64,000 bases of DNA from JAGVPT01 sp963827085. Its GTDB lineage: Bacteria > Bacteroidota > Ignavibacteria > UBA10030 > UBA8401. A program made the translations under genes and the position numbers. The notes beneath the pieces were generated by a model, which worked only from the letters and a program-made list of their open reading frames with translations, was not told where the DNA came from and ran no database searches. The DNA lies in the NCBI GenBank assembly GCA_963827085.1, contig CAWGZY010000008.1:7655-71654 (forward strand). Direction: 5' to 3'. The stretch's first letter is position 1, and the number at the start of each line of letters is the position of its first letter. Shown here piece after piece: positions 1 to 9,262 of the stretch.

Positions 1-744
1 GCGTTCACCAAGCCATGCGCCAAAGAGAGTCAGCAGGAATCCCTCGACAATTCCGAATGCAACATAGCCAACCGGAACCGGCAATTGAATTCCATATTGA
101 ATGAACAACCACTCGCCGATAACGGCGATAGCTCCGGCAACGGCAGGTTCTTTTAAAGTGACTCCCGGAGATTTATAGCCGATGATAAACCCGAGGAGAA
201 CGAAACTCACCGAGAATGCTATATGAATAAGGTTCAAATCGATGTTGAAAAGCGGAGCGAGAAGAAAGACAAATAGCACATTGAGTACCAATCCAAGAGC
301 AAGGCCTGCAAAAACCCATTTCCATTGGAAACCGACGTCGGCCTTTTCGGTGCCGTCTTTCTTATCAAAGCTTCCCTGTAACTTCTCGCCCACCCACGCT
401 CCTGCTTGGGAAAGGATCCCACTGAACAAAAGAAGAAGGATGACCATTTGCGTGTTTTGTCCTGCACCCCACGATGTCGTGCTAAAAATCAGCGCAAAGA
501 CAAACATCAAAATGAGGCCGGCGAAGAACGCTTCTTTAATAGTAACACCGGGTGAAAAATAACCGACGACAGCGCCCATTACAACGAAGCCAATCAACAA
601 CACCAACGATTGAATCGCTGTACTGTGAAAAGTCGGCGCGACAATAAAGAACGAACCGCCAATGATGACGAGCCCGACGACGACCCCGATGACGACCCAC
701 TTCCACTGAGTTGGTGCCGCAGTTTTCGTTATTTCATCAGCCAT
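1..744 (-). CDS. Multi-pass membrane protein with internal duplication, partial
   Basis: The reading frame starts at an ATG at 744 behind a clear AGGAG site and runs off the left edge, so at least 248 residues are present and the C-terminus is missing. It is almost entirely hydrophobic, with about seven or eight likely membrane helices. Two halves are related: a motif close to GxxxGYFSPGVTIKE near residue 60 recurs as GYKSPGVTLKE near residue 190, each followed by another hydrophobic pair. Between the halves is a short charged loop (EKLQGSFDKKDGTEK). I do not recognise the family. It lies 23 bp downstream of uridine kinase on the same strand and may share its transcript. Being a gene is likely; function is unknown. 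Confidence 0.8.
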   Translation of the reverse strand, partial: MADEITKTAAPTQWKWVVIGVVVGLVIIGGSFFIVAPTFHSTAIQSLVLLIGFVVMGAVVGYFSPGVTIKEAFFAGLILMFVFALIFSTTSWGAGQNTQMVILLLLFSGILSQAGAWVGEKLQGSFDKKDGTEKADVGFQWKWVFAGLALGLVLNVLFVFLLAPLFNIDLNLIHIAFSVSFVLLGFIIGYKSPGVTLKEPAVAGAIAVIGEWLFIQYGIQLPVPVGYVAFGIVEGFLLTLFGAWLGER

Positions 745-767
745 AGCTTTCTCCTTAAGAAAAGTGT

Positions 768-1403
768 TTAAGAGTGATTATGTTTATTTCGCAACATCGT
801 TCCAATTTTTACAGCAACCATATCGATGGCCACAAGATTATCACCTCCGCGCGGTACGATGATATCTGCCCAATGCTTACTCGGCTCGACAAATTCAAGA
901 TGCATCGGTTTAACGGTAGAAGCATATTGGTTCATAACAGAATCGATCGACCGGCCGCGATCCATGATGTCTCGGCGGAGGCGGCGAATCAATCGTTCAT
1001 CCGCGTCGGTGTCGACAAAAATCTTGATGTCCATCAAATCGCGCAATTCCTTTTCAACAAAAATAAGAATTCCTTCTATAATGATAATATCTTTTGGCTC
1101 CAGACGACGAGACTCTTTCATCCGCGAATGCGTCGTGAAGTTGTAGATCGGCTGGTCAACGGGAATTTCCCTTTTCAAATCCCGTATGTGCCGTACCAAC
1201 AATGACGTTTCCAAGGAATCCGGATGGTCGAAATTGATCTTATCCGGTGTAAGCCCGGGATACGCAGAAATGTCTTTATAGTACGAGTCATGCTGGATCA
1301 CAACAACATTATCGTGTGCGCGAAGCCGTTCCAGAATTTTTTGCGTTACGGTGGTTTTCCCCGAGCCTGTTCCGCCGGCGATTCCGATAACGAAATGTTC
1401 CAT
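768..1403 (-). CDS. udk: Uridine kinase
   Basis: Uridine kinase phosphorylates uridine and cytidine to UMP and CMP in the cytoplasmic pyrimidine salvage pathway. The 211-residue length is normal for the family. The P-loop GGTGSGKTT lies at residues 10-18. It is followed by the nucleoside-site segment QHDSYYKD, then the NFDHPDS motif and the IIIEGILIF strand before RRLRRD in the lid region. The ATG at 1403 places the P-loop at the usual distance from the N-terminus. It is divergent from the glycosyltransferase operon starting near 1.5 kb, with only about 110 bp between them, so that gap should hold both promoters. Nothing in the sequence looks damaged. Confidence 0.95.
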   Translation of the reverse strand: MEHFVIGIAGGTGSGKTTVTQKILERLRAHDNVVVIQHDSYYKDISAYPGLTPDKINFDHPDSLETSLLVRHIRDLKREIPVDQPIYNFTTHSRMKESRRLEPKDIIIIEGILIFVEKELRDLMDIKIFVDTDADERLIRRLRRDIMDRGRSIDSVMNQYASTVKPMHLEFVEPSKHWADIIVPRGGDNLVAIDMVAVKIGTMLRNKHNHS

Positions 1404-1514
1404 GAATGGTTAGGAAATTTTGAAAATATACTTCAAAACAGTCGCAGAAGCAAGGCAATCGCCGGTCAAACATCGCTTGCATTGAAAGTGTGATTTGTGT
1501 ATTTTCCTAACACT

Positions 1515-2648
1515 ATGAGCTTGGAAATTGGTTTCATCCTGCTATTGAGTTTGCTCTTCATTTGCTATTGTTCCCTTAATTTTCTTATTCTAAAAGGCCT
1601 GAAAAAGCTCCTCGTTCTTCAAAAGGCGTCTTCACAGGAAAAGCCGCAGATTTCCATCATCGTCGCGGCAAGGAATGAAGAAACAAACATCGGCCGTTGT
1701 CTTCAATCGCTTGTCCAGCAAAATTACCCTATGGGACTTTTTGAAATTGTCATCGCTGACGACCGTTCGACCGATGGGACTTCGGCAATTGTGAGGAACT
1801 ATCAACAACGATACCCATATATTAAACTGGTAACCGTAAGCCAAATTTCATCCGACTTGCCTTCCAAGAAAAACGCATTGAATGAGGCAATCAAAGAAAG
1901 CCGTTTCGACATCCTCGCCTTCACCGATGCCGATTGTGTTGCCCCTTCCATCTGGCTTTCGTCGATTGCCAAAGAATTCCTGCCGGAAGTAGGCGTCGTT
2001 GCCGGCTATTGTCCGATCGAACAACGGTTTCCACGAACGTTCTTTGCTCGCTGGTTTGATTTTTTTCTTCGCTATCTTGAAATAAAAAAATGGGTGGGCG
2101 CTGCAGCAGGTGTCGGTTTGGGTAACGCATATTTATCCTCCGGTGGAAACCTTACCTATCGCAAAAGAGTTTTCCAGGAGATTAACGGTTATGAAAAAAT
2201 AAAACATTCCGTAAGCGGCGATGATGACCTTTTTATCCAACTCATCCAAAAAGAGACTCGGTGGAAAATACGGTATATGATTTCAAGAGAAAGCAGTGTC
2301 GAGACGGCTCCTCCCCCGTCGCTGGCCTATTTCATAAATCAGCAGCGAAGGCATTTTTCTGCCGCTGCATACTATCCTTTTCGGATGAAAATCGTGTTCG
2401 GCCTGATTCATTCATATAACGCACTTGCTGTACTCTTCATCTTTGCTTTTCCGTCGATCGGTACTGCAGCGCTGGCCGCAAAATTTATCATCGATAGTGT
2501 GATTTTTTATAAGGGCTCTGCCCTTTTTGGAAACACCGGTTTGCGCCGTTCTGTCGTTCCGCTGGAAATTGCTTCGGTTATCTACAATTCCATTATCGGC
2601 CCCCTGGGCTTTTTCGGGACCATCAGTTGGAAAGGAAGCAAGTCATAG
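1515..2648 (+). CDS. Membrane-anchored GT2 glycosyltransferase (paralogue 1)
   Basis: A family 2 glycosyltransferase that should transfer a sugar from a nucleotide donor at the cytoplasmic face. One membrane helix is followed by the GT2 core: IVAARNEE, DDRSTDGT and TDADCVAPS (the DxD-type metal site). A SGGN acceptor segment and two or three C-terminal helices follow. The third region reads QQRRH where processive enzymes and its two paralogues have Q(x)xRW. A GTG at 1497, directly after an in-frame stop, is an alternative start; I prefer the ATG at 1515, though neither has a good ribosome site. It opens an operon whose next gene starts inside its 3' end. Specific donor and acceptor cannot be read. 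Confidence 0.85.
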   Translation: MSLEIGFILLLSLLFICYCSLNFLILKGLKKLLVLQKASSQEKPQISIIVAARNEETNIGRCLQSLVQQNYPMGLFEIVIADDRSTDGTSAIVRNYQQRYPYIKLVTVSQISSDLPSKKNALNEAIKESRFDILAFTDADCVAPSIWLSSIAKEFLPEVGVVAGYCPIEQRFPRTFFARWFDFFLRYLEIKKWVGAAAGVGLGNAYLSSGGNLTYRKRVFQEINGYEKIKHSVSGDDDLFIQLIQKETRWKIRYMISRESSVETAPPPSLAYFINQQRRHFSAAAYYPFRMKIVFGLIHSYNALAVLFIFAFPSIGTAALAAKFIIDSVIFYKGSALFGNTGLRRSVVPLEIASVIYNSIIGPLGFFGTISWKGSKS

Positions 2649-3628
2649 AAGGGACGATAAATAAAATAAGAAATGTTCGCGTGCATCCGAGGATAGCGGT
2701 CGTCCTGAAAATTTTTATAGGCGTCGGACTGATCGTCGGCCTTGTGTTTTATATCGACGTTGATGCCTTGCGTGCATCCGTTCTTCACGCAAATATCTTC
2801 TACCTGATCATTGGCGCAGTGCTGGTCGTGGCAAACACCGGGTTGCAATTCCTGCGCTGGCGCTATTTGGTGAGATTAATCGCGCGCGGGACTTCCGATA
2901 AAGATATTTTTTCTTCTCTTTTTATTGGATTCTCCGCAGGATTCTTTACACCAGGACAAGTTGGAGAACATGGCGGAAGGATAGTGACACTTTCTTCTTT
3001 GCCGGCGATTCAAGTTTTGGCGGTTAGTATCATCGATAAATTATATGTCCTGGCTTTCACGGTAATTACCGGCGTTATTGCAGCGTGGCTCTATTTTATC
3101 ATATACTTGCCCCAATATTGGACGCCTTTGCTGACGGCGGTTGTCATAATTGTCGTTATATCATTTCTCATTGTCGTCCTGTATCCCGATCTCCTGAAAA
3201 CAATTTTGCGCACGCTACTTCATAGATTTCGAAAATACAGAGCCGTATCAGCTTTTCTTTTTATGAAAGACGTTTTTCACCGCCGTCAAGCGCGGGTCTT
3301 GCTTTTTCTGACAATAATCTACTATATAGTTATTTTAGTACAGTATCATTTCTTTGTGCGTGCATTCGAACCGGTTTCGATCGGCGTTTCGGCCTTATGC
3401 ACTTCGAACCTTCTCTTCACAAAGTCCGTCATTCTCCCCATTTCATTCAGCGACCTTGGAATTCGAGAATCTACAGCCATTTTCTTTTTCTCCCGGGCAG
3501 GTGTCTCTGCTTCGTCGGCGTTTAATGCGTCGATGTGCATTTTCTTCGTCGACATCTTGTTCCCGAGCCTCCTCGGTTCGCTGTTGATATTTAGAATCAA
3601 ATCTGCAAAAGAGAAGGTTTCATTGTGA
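2627..3628 (+). CDS. YbhN/UPF0104 (LPG synthase transmembrane-like) flippase-family protein
   Basis: About 330 residues with eight or so hydrophobic helices, matching the lysylphosphatidylglycerol synthase transmembrane/UPF0104 family. Family-like features are the stretch QFLRWRYLVRLI after the second helix, GFSAGFFTPGQVGEHGGRI near residue 105 (the conserved (T/S)PGxxGE motif) and SDLGIRESTA near residue 280. Relatives are proposed to move lipids or polyprenyl-linked sugars across the membrane, which fits glycosyltransferases on both sides. The frame opens at a TTG at 2627 inside the previous gene, with a GTG at 2681 as an alternative start. The stop overlaps the next start by 4 bp, so translational coupling is likely. 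The substrate is unknown. Confidence 0.8.
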   Translation: MERKQVIEGTINKIRNVRVHPRIAVVLKIFIGVGLIVGLVFYIDVDALRASVLHANIFYLIIGAVLVVANTGLQFLRWRYLVRLIARGTSDKDIFSSLFIGFSAGFFTPGQVGEHGGRIVTLSSLPAIQVLAVSIIDKLYVLAFTVITGVIAAWLYFIIYLPQYWTPLLTAVVIIVVISFLIVVLYPDLLKTILRTLLHRFRKYRAVSAFLFMKDVFHRRQARVLLFLTIIYYIVILVQYHFFVRAFEPVSIGVSALCTSNLLFTKSVILPISFSDLGIRESTAIFFFSRAGVSASSAFNASMCIFFVDILFPSLLGSLLIFRIKSAKEKVSL

Positions 3629-4785
3629 AAGATTGCCTTACTTTTATTTGGTTCGCAATTCTCGTCCTTGGCGCGGTGTACGTCGCCCAAATTCTGGTCT
3701 TTATTCGAGGATTATCGCGCTTGCGCAGCGGAATCGGCGATCGCTTGTACTCCGTTGCAGTGGTTGTGGCGGCGAGGAATGAAGAGCTTCATATTGAAAA
3801 ATGCGTCCGCTCACTGCTGGAGCAAGACTATCCGCCCGACAAATATACAATTACCGTTGTCGACGACCAATCGACCGACCGAACCGCAGATATTGTGAAT
3901 CACCTGGCGATAGAAAACTCTGCTGTACATCTGCTGCAGCTGCATGGACATCCATCTGGCATTTCCCCAATTATCAACGCGATCAACGAAGCCATCAAAA
4001 AAACTTCGAGCGAGATAATCCTCAGAACAGATGCGGATTGCGTTGTCGGCTCTCATTGGATATCATCGATGGTGCGCCATTTTGATGAGACGGTCGGAGT
4101 TATTTCCGGGCTGACTCTGATCAAGAACACACAAAACATTTCATCCCTTCTTTTCGGATTTCAACTCATTGATTTGTTCTCACAGACGGCGTGCGGAGCA
4201 GGTGCAATAGGAATGAACGCCCCCAATAATTGCAACGGAAGCAACATGGGCTTCCGAAGAATAGCTTTTAATGACGTCGGAGGGTTTGGGTCAATGGCCA
4301 CGATAAATTCGGGGAGCGATTCATTGCTTGCCCAAAGGATTGCGGCAACTCCTCATTGGAAAATGCGTTTTGCGTACGAGCCGGAGACCCATGTAACAAC
4401 GTCGCCCGTCGCAAGCTGGAGGCAGCTTCTCCAACAACGGATGCGGTGGGCAGGTCATACTCCGCATTACCGGACTTCAACATTAGTCTTTCTTGTTGCG
4501 TCCTTCCTATTTTATTTTTTAGTATTCTTGTTTATGCCGATTTCAATTTTCTATTTCCCGATGGTGTCGGTGCCATTTGCGGTGCTTTTGATAAAATTTA
4601 TTATTGATTACTGGATCATTTTCAAATTCTCAAGGCTTACGAACGTCGCCGGACTGATGAAATATTTTTTTGTCTCGGAACTGATTCATTTCCCAGTCAT
4701 TCTCACGGCTGTATTCGGCAGCTTTTTAGGAAGTTTTGAATGGAAAGGGAGACGCATGAAACGGGAAATATCTCAACACGCCTGA
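3625..4785 (+). CDS. Membrane-anchored GT2 glycosyltransferase (paralogue 2)
   Basis: The second family 2 glycosyltransferase of the operon, 386 residues from a GTG that overlaps the preceding stop as GTGA. One N-terminal helix leads into VVAARNEELH, VDDQSTDRT and RTDADCVVG, then a CNGSNMGFRR acceptor segment and QQRMRWAGH, the Q(x)xRW signature of processive or polymerising GT2 enzymes. Three hydrophobic helices close the protein. Layout and motif spacing match the copies at 1515 and 5425, so the three probably arose by duplication and act in the same pathway. Nothing in the sequence identifies the sugar. A 19-bp gap separates it from the deacetylase gene. Confidence 0.88.
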   Translation: MKDCLTFIWFAILVLGAVYVAQILVFIRGLSRLRSGIGDRLYSVAVVVAARNEELHIEKCVRSLLEQDYPPDKYTITVVDDQSTDRTADIVNHLAIENSAVHLLQLHGHPSGISPIINAINEAIKKTSSEIILRTDADCVVGSHWISSMVRHFDETVGVISGLTLIKNTQNISSLLFGFQLIDLFSQTACGAGAIGMNAPNNCNGSNMGFRRIAFNDVGGFGSMATINSGSDSLLAQRIAATPHWKMRFAYEPETHVTTSPVASWRQLLQQRMRWAGHTPHYRTSTLVFLVASFLFYFLVFLFMPISIFYFPMVSVPFAVLLIKFIIDYWIIFKFSRLTNVAGLMKYFFVSELIHFPVILTAVFGSFLGSFEWKGRRMKREISQHA

Positions 4786-4804
4786 ACTCATTTGCATAAC
4801 GACG

Positions 4805-5428
4805 ATGTCATCTCACACAACTACGATTCATCGGTTTCTTTTCCCATCGATCCTTTGGAAAATGGATTCACCGGATATTTTCCTCACTTTCGATGACGGA
4901 CCGCATCCGGTCGCAACCCCGATAGTGCTTGAACTATTGCAGGCTCATAAAATCAAAGGTACATTTTTCATGAACGGGTTGGCTGTAAAGAAATATCCTT
5001 CGCTCTTAAAAGAAGTCGATGCGGAAAAACACAGCATAGGCATTCATGCTTTCAACCATACGCGGTCGACAGCATTTTCTAAGAAAACAGCGATGTCTGA
5101 AATACTTCAAACTGAAGAAGCAATCACACAGGCTGGGGTACACCCTGCAAAAATATTTCGTCCTCCCTACGGGTTTTTCTCATGGAACACAATTTCTGCA
5201 ACCAAAGAGTTAAAGTATAAACTAGTTATGTGGACCACGTCGACGGGGGATTACCGAAAAGACTGGTCCGATGAACAAGTATGCATGACCGCCTTCGGGA
5301 AATTGATCCCAGGGGCAATTCTTGTTTTTCACGACAATGAATTAACAAAATCGAGAGTCCGGCAAGTGTTGCCGCGTGTTATTGCAGGCATTCAAGAACG
5401 CAGCCTAGCGTTTGGATTGATCCAGTGA
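4805..5428 (+). CDS. Polysaccharide deacetylase (NodB homology domain, CE4)
   Basis: A compact 207-residue carbohydrate esterase 4 enzyme that should remove N-acetyl groups from a polysaccharide or a lipid-linked sugar. Visible motifs are TFDDGPHP (motif 1, catalytic base and metal Asp at residues 30-31), HSIGIHAFNH (motif 2, metal His at 81 and 85), RPPYGF (motif 3) and the late WTTSTGDY and LVFHD motifs. No signal peptide or membrane anchor is visible, which leaves open a cytoplasmic role on a precursor. It lies 19 bp after one GT2 gene and overlaps the next by 4 bp (GTGA), so it belongs to the same pathway. Confidence 0.9.
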   Translation: MSSHTTTIHRFLFPSILWKMDSPDIFLTFDDGPHPVATPIVLELLQAHKIKGTFFMNGLAVKKYPSLLKEVDAEKHSIGIHAFNHTRSTAFSKKTAMSEILQTEEAITQAGVHPAKIFRPPYGFFSWNTISATKELKYKLVMWTTSTGDYRKDWSDEQVCMTAFGKLIPGAILVFHDNELTKSRVRQVLPRVIAGIQERSLAFGLIQ

Positions 5429-6528
5429 CAGCCGAAACAACGCTCTTCATTTTTATTCTGTTGTTGTATCTTGCCCAGTGCGCTGTGTTCATCTACGGCC
5501 TGTTGAAAGCCCGGTTTGACCTCGATCCCCTTTTCCAACCCAGAGTTTCTGTCGTTACAGCCGCAAGAAACGAAGAGCGAACTATTGCCGCGTGCCTTGA
5601 ATCGTTGACAAGGCTCGAATATCCGAAGGATAAACTTGAAATTATCATCGTTGATGATGATTCGACGGACGGGACATCGAACATCATTCGCAGTTTCGCA
5701 GACAAGCACTCAAATGTCAAAGTGATCGACGGGTATCAAACGGTCGGCAATCTCCGTGGTAAAGCAAACGCCATTGCTCAAGGCATTGATGTGTCATCGG
5801 GCGAAATCATTCTCATGACCGACGCCGATTGTATCGTTCCACCATCGTGGGTTCAAACTACCGTACAGCATTATACGGACGACATCGGTGTCGTCGCTGG
5901 ATTGACTTTGCTTCAACCGGCTGGATGGTTTGCCGGAATGCAGTCTCTCGACTGGGCATACATCCTTGCCGTGGCATCGGCAACCATGTCATTAAAGAAC
6001 CCTCTTAGCTGTATCGGGAATAATTTTTCATTCAGGAAAAAAGCCTACGACGAAGTCGGGGGCTACCGGGGAATCAAATTCAGTGTGACAGAAGATTTTG
6101 CGCTCTTCAAGGCTATTACGCGCAGCGGACGCTGGGGATACAGATATCCACTTGAAAAAGAAAGCCTTGTTTTCAGTACAGCATGCAAAACTATTCGGGA
6201 ATTATATAGACAGAAACGGAGATGGGGTGTCGGAGGAAAAGATATGCCAATAAGCGGGCTGATGATTATGGCCATTGCATTTTGCATGCATGTTTTATTG
6301 CTTGCCGGATATTTCCTTAACCTCAACCTCAACTTTCTGCTGTATGGGTTGGCAACAAAATTTCTGTGCGATTTCGTCTTATTGAGCATCCCCTTAATCA
6401 AATCCAAGCAATTCTCTCAACTAAAATATTTTGGCTTTTTTGAAATTTATTATATGGTATATGTGATCATTCTCCCCTTTGCGGTCTTCCTCGGAGGTAA
6501 GGTTTTGTGGAAAGGGAGAAAGTATTAA
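5425..6528 (+). CDS. Membrane-anchored GT2 glycosyltransferase (paralogue 3)
   Basis: The third family 2 glycosyltransferase, 367 residues, starting at a GTG that overlaps the deacetylase stop. It has an N-terminal helix, VVTAARNEERT, VDDDSTDGT, MTDADCIVP, an IGNNFSFRK acceptor region, TEDFALF and QKRRWGVGG (the Q(x)xRW motif), then three C-terminal helices ending in WKGRKY. All catalytic positions seen in active GT2 enzymes are present. The next gene begins 2 bp after its stop, with its Shine-Dalgarno sequence inside the last codons of this gene. The sugar specificity is not visible. Confidence 0.88.
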   Translation: MTAETTLFIFILLLYLAQCAVFIYGLLKARFDLDPLFQPRVSVVTAARNEERTIAACLESLTRLEYPKDKLEIIIVDDDSTDGTSNIIRSFADKHSNVKVIDGYQTVGNLRGKANAIAQGIDVSSGEIILMTDADCIVPPSWVQTTVQHYTDDIGVVAGLTLLQPAGWFAGMQSLDWAYILAVASATMSLKNPLSCIGNNFSFRKKAYDEVGGYRGIKFSVTEDFALFKAITRSGRWGYRYPLEKESLVFSTACKTIRELYRQKRRWGVGGKDMPISGLMIMAIAFCMHVLLLAGYFLNLNLNFLLYGLATKFLCDFVLLSIPLIKSKQFSQLKYFGFFEIYYMVYVIILPFAVFLGGKVLWKGRKY

Positions 6529-6530
6529 CC

Positions 6531-7640
6531 ATGAGCGGGAGAACAAGAATATTGGTCGCTCCTTTGGATTGGGGTTTGGGGCATGCAGCTCGTTGCATAC
6601 CAATCATCAGAGAATTACTTGAGCACAATACGGAAGTAATCATCGCTGCTGATGGACGACCGTATGAATTATTGAAAAAGGAATTTCCGTCCCTCAGCAT
6701 CGTTCGACTTCCGGGTTTCACGGTAGTGTATCCAGAGGGCAATCGGATCACGGCAAAGATCGTGAGCCAAATCCCAAGAATCATTAGTGCAATCTTTCGG
6801 GAACATCGAGCGTTATCAAATATAATACGAGATTTAAAAGTTGATGCTGTTATTTCAGACAACCGTTTCGGGCTGTTTTCCAAACAAATTCCATGCATCT
6901 ACGTAACGCATCAAATCGGGATTATGCTGCCGAAGCGGCTCCAATGGGCTTCGCGGATCGTGTTCTATCTGAACAAGGTTCTCATCCAAAAATATACTGC
7001 GTGTTGGATACCCGATTATGAGGAAGAAAATAACCTTTCAGGCTGGCTTTCTCATTTTTATCCGCTGCCAGAAAATGCAACGTTCATCGGGCCGTTAACA
7101 CGATTCAAAAAAATATCAAACATTCCCAAAGAATACGATATCCTCGTCATGTTATCAGGACCTGAACCTCAGCGAACTGTGTTGGAAAATATCATGATGG
7201 AGCAATTGAAAATTGTTCCACGCAAGTCATTGGTCGTGCGCGGAATTCCCGAGAAGAGTCAGCATATTAAGCTTTCCGAGTGGGTTTCAGTTGTCTCTTC
7301 TCTTGACTCTGAAGCGCTCAATAAAGCAATGCTTGCGTCGGACATTATCATTTCACGCCCCGGCTACAGCACTATCATGGATCTCGATGTATTAGGCAAA
7401 CGGGCAATCTTCATCCCAACACCAGGACAAACCGAACAGGAATATCTTGCTGTAGAACTTAAAAGGAGTGGAAAGTTTTATATCCAAGATCAGGACAATT
7501 TTTCTCTTGTCGATGCACTAGAGCAAGTGAAACATTATCCAGGATTCTCGCCGAGGGAATCCAGCACCTCGACGGTCAAAGTTTCTGTAGGAAAATTGTT
7601 GGAGCAAATTCAAGGAGAACAAATAAAGAAAGCTCAATGA
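6531..7640 (+). CDS. MurG-like (GT28/COG1819-type) glycosyltransferase
   Basis: A GT-B fold glycosyltransferase related to MurG. The N-terminal PLDWGLGHAARCIPI carries the glycine-rich loop GLGHA that binds the acceptor phosphate side. The C-terminal half has SGPEPQR and the donor-binding segment IISRPGYSTIMD followed by PTPGQTEQEYLA. No membrane helix is seen, so it probably works peripherally on the inner face. The ATG at 6531 is chosen because AGGGAG precedes it and it lies just after the previous stop; a longer in-frame GTG at 6507 is less likely. The last codons overlap the PHP gene as ATGA. Its donor and acceptor are not known. Confidence 0.85.
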   Translation: MSGRTRILVAPLDWGLGHAARCIPIIRELLEHNTEVIIAADGRPYELLKKEFPSLSIVRLPGFTVVYPEGNRITAKIVSQIPRIISAIFREHRALSNIIRDLKVDAVISDNRFGLFSKQIPCIYVTHQIGIMLPKRLQWASRIVFYLNKVLIQKYTACWIPDYEEENNLSGWLSHFYPLPENATFIGPLTRFKKISNIPKEYDILVMLSGPEPQRTVLENIMMEQLKIVPRKSLVVRGIPEKSQHIKLSEWVSVVSSLDSEALNKAMLASDIIISRPGYSTIMDLDVLGKRAIFIPTPGQTEQEYLAVELKRSGKFYIQDQDNFSLVDALEQVKHYPGFSPRESSTSTVKVSVGKLLEQIQGEQIKKAQ

Positions 7641-9262
7641 TAATCCTGCCTATAGTTTCTTTTCCACTTTTGTATGCTGAAACGCATTACCGGTTTAAAT
7701 ATTTCTTCAGTTTTCTCAAGAAATCCGAACCGGAGATTCTTGCTGACATTCCTCATCGCCTTGAACCCGATGCAGCCTTGCCTGTCGTATTGCTTGTAAA
7801 AGACAGCAATCTTTATCCGATAGAATTAACCCGTGTGAAGATCGATTTGCAGCATGAAGGAAAGCACATTTATGCAAGCGAAAACGATTTTTCTCTTCAG
7901 ATAACGAATCGGTTATGGTGGAAAATCATTTCTATTCCTTTTGAGAATGGCTTAAAAGATGTATTAGGTTTCATCGACGTCGATGTGTACTTCGACTATA
8001 CGGTCGGAGGAGAACACCGATCGGTCAAGAATGATAATTACAAAACTTCATCAAAAACCAGCTTGCGGGTTTATCGTTCGGCGTACCCGCTTCCCTCTTT
8101 AACCGGATGGGTCCAGGGAGATACACACACCCATTCATCGTATACCGACGACCAGGTGGAATTTGGCTCTCCGATTGAAGTGTCGGTTGAATTGTCCAAA
8201 GCTATGGGGCTTTCTTTTTTCTGCGTTACCGACCATTCATATGATCTTGACGATCGAATTGATAATTATTTGATCAACGATCCCGATGTTCCAAAATGGG
8301 AACTGCAGCAAAAACAGATCGAGGAGATAAACTCGCATCATGATGATTTTACAGTTTTGCGGGGCGAAGAAGTTTCTTGTTCTAATCGCGTACAACGGAA
8401 TGTCCACCTCCTCCTGTGGGGAACAACAAAATATTTTCGGGGATCAGGCGATAGTGCTGAACACTGGTTTCATACCAAGGCCGAACATACGATCGCTGAT
8501 ATTCTTTTACACAAGGAACCCAATGTCGCAGCGTATGCAGGCCATCCGACAGAACCAACCCCTTTCTTCCAATGGCTGCTCATTAAACGCGGGTCATGGG
8601 ATTTAGACGATATGGATCAAGACGGGCTTGATGGGCTTCAAATTCTCAATGGAGATGCTAATCAAGCCTTTTCAGAAGGGCTGGCATGTTGGAAGACTCT
8701 CCTTCTTCGCGGAAAAAGAATTTTCATCGCCGCGGGAAACGATGCTCACGGTAATTTCAATCGTTTTAAACAAATCGGCATTCCATTTTTCACAATTCGA
8801 GAACATGAGCGGCAACTATTTGGAAAAATGCGAACTGCCGTCGGATCCGAATCTCTTACAGAAGCAACTCTGCAGGAAGCACTTCAACTCGGCCATACTG
8901 TCATTACAAATGGGCCGTTGATCGCCTTAACAATAATAAATGAATCCGGTAAAACGGCAGAAATCGGACAGCACATTTGCGGTGCCCGATTTCAACTTCA
9001 CATTCGCGGAATAACAACAGAGGAGTTTGGAGAGTTCTGCGAAATGAAGGTAGTTTCCGGAAGGATTGGATACGGAAGTGAAACAGTCAGAATAATAAAG
9101 AGTTTCACGGAAGTCTTTGTAATTGACATGATGATTGACTTTGAATTGCATCATTATCAATCACTGTCATACGTTCGGCTTGAAGGTTTCACAAAACACC
9201 GGCAAGGCGGCGATGCAATCGGATTCTGTTATACAAACCCTATATGGATTCAGCACCTATGA
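7637..9262 (+). CDS. CehA/McbA-like PHP-domain metallohydrolase
   Basis: A 541-residue protein with an N-terminal beta-rich part (about 1-150) and a PHP phosphoesterase domain. The metal-binding motifs are GDTHTHSSYTDD near residue 160, VTDHSYD near 196, RGEEVS, YAGHPTE and GNDAHGN. PHP domains hydrolyse phosphoesters or related bonds using two or three metals; CehA/McbA relatives are the closest style I recognise. Its place between the MurG-like enzyme (4-bp overlap) and an outer membrane protein suggests a role in processing a phosphorylated glycan or lipid intermediate. That role is inference; the substrate is unknown. The start is fixed by the ATGA overlap. Confidence 0.8.
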   Translation: MIILPIVSFPLLYAETHYRFKYFFSFLKKSEPEILADIPHRLEPDAALPVVLLVKDSNLYPIELTRVKIDLQHEGKHIYASENDFSLQITNRLWWKIISIPFENGLKDVLGFIDVDVYFDYTVGGEHRSVKNDNYKTSSKTSLRVYRSAYPLPSLTGWVQGDTHTHSSYTDDQVEFGSPIEVSVELSKAMGLSFFCVTDHSYDLDDRIDNYLINDPDVPKWELQQKQIEEINSHHDDFTVLRGEEVSCSNRVQRNVHLLLWGTTKYFRGSGDSAEHWFHTKAEHTIADILLHKEPNVAAYAGHPTEPTPFFQWLLIKRGSWDLDDMDQDGLDGLQILNGDANQAFSEGLACWKTLLLRGKRIFIAAGNDAHGNFNRFKQIGIPFFTIREHERQLFGKMRTAVGSESLTEATLQEALQLGHTVITNGPLIALTIINESGKTAEIGQHICGARFQLHIRGITTEEFGEFCEMKVVSGRIGYGSETVRIIKSFTEVFVIDMMIDFELHHYQSLSYVRLEGFTKHRQGGDAIGFCYTNPIWIQHL

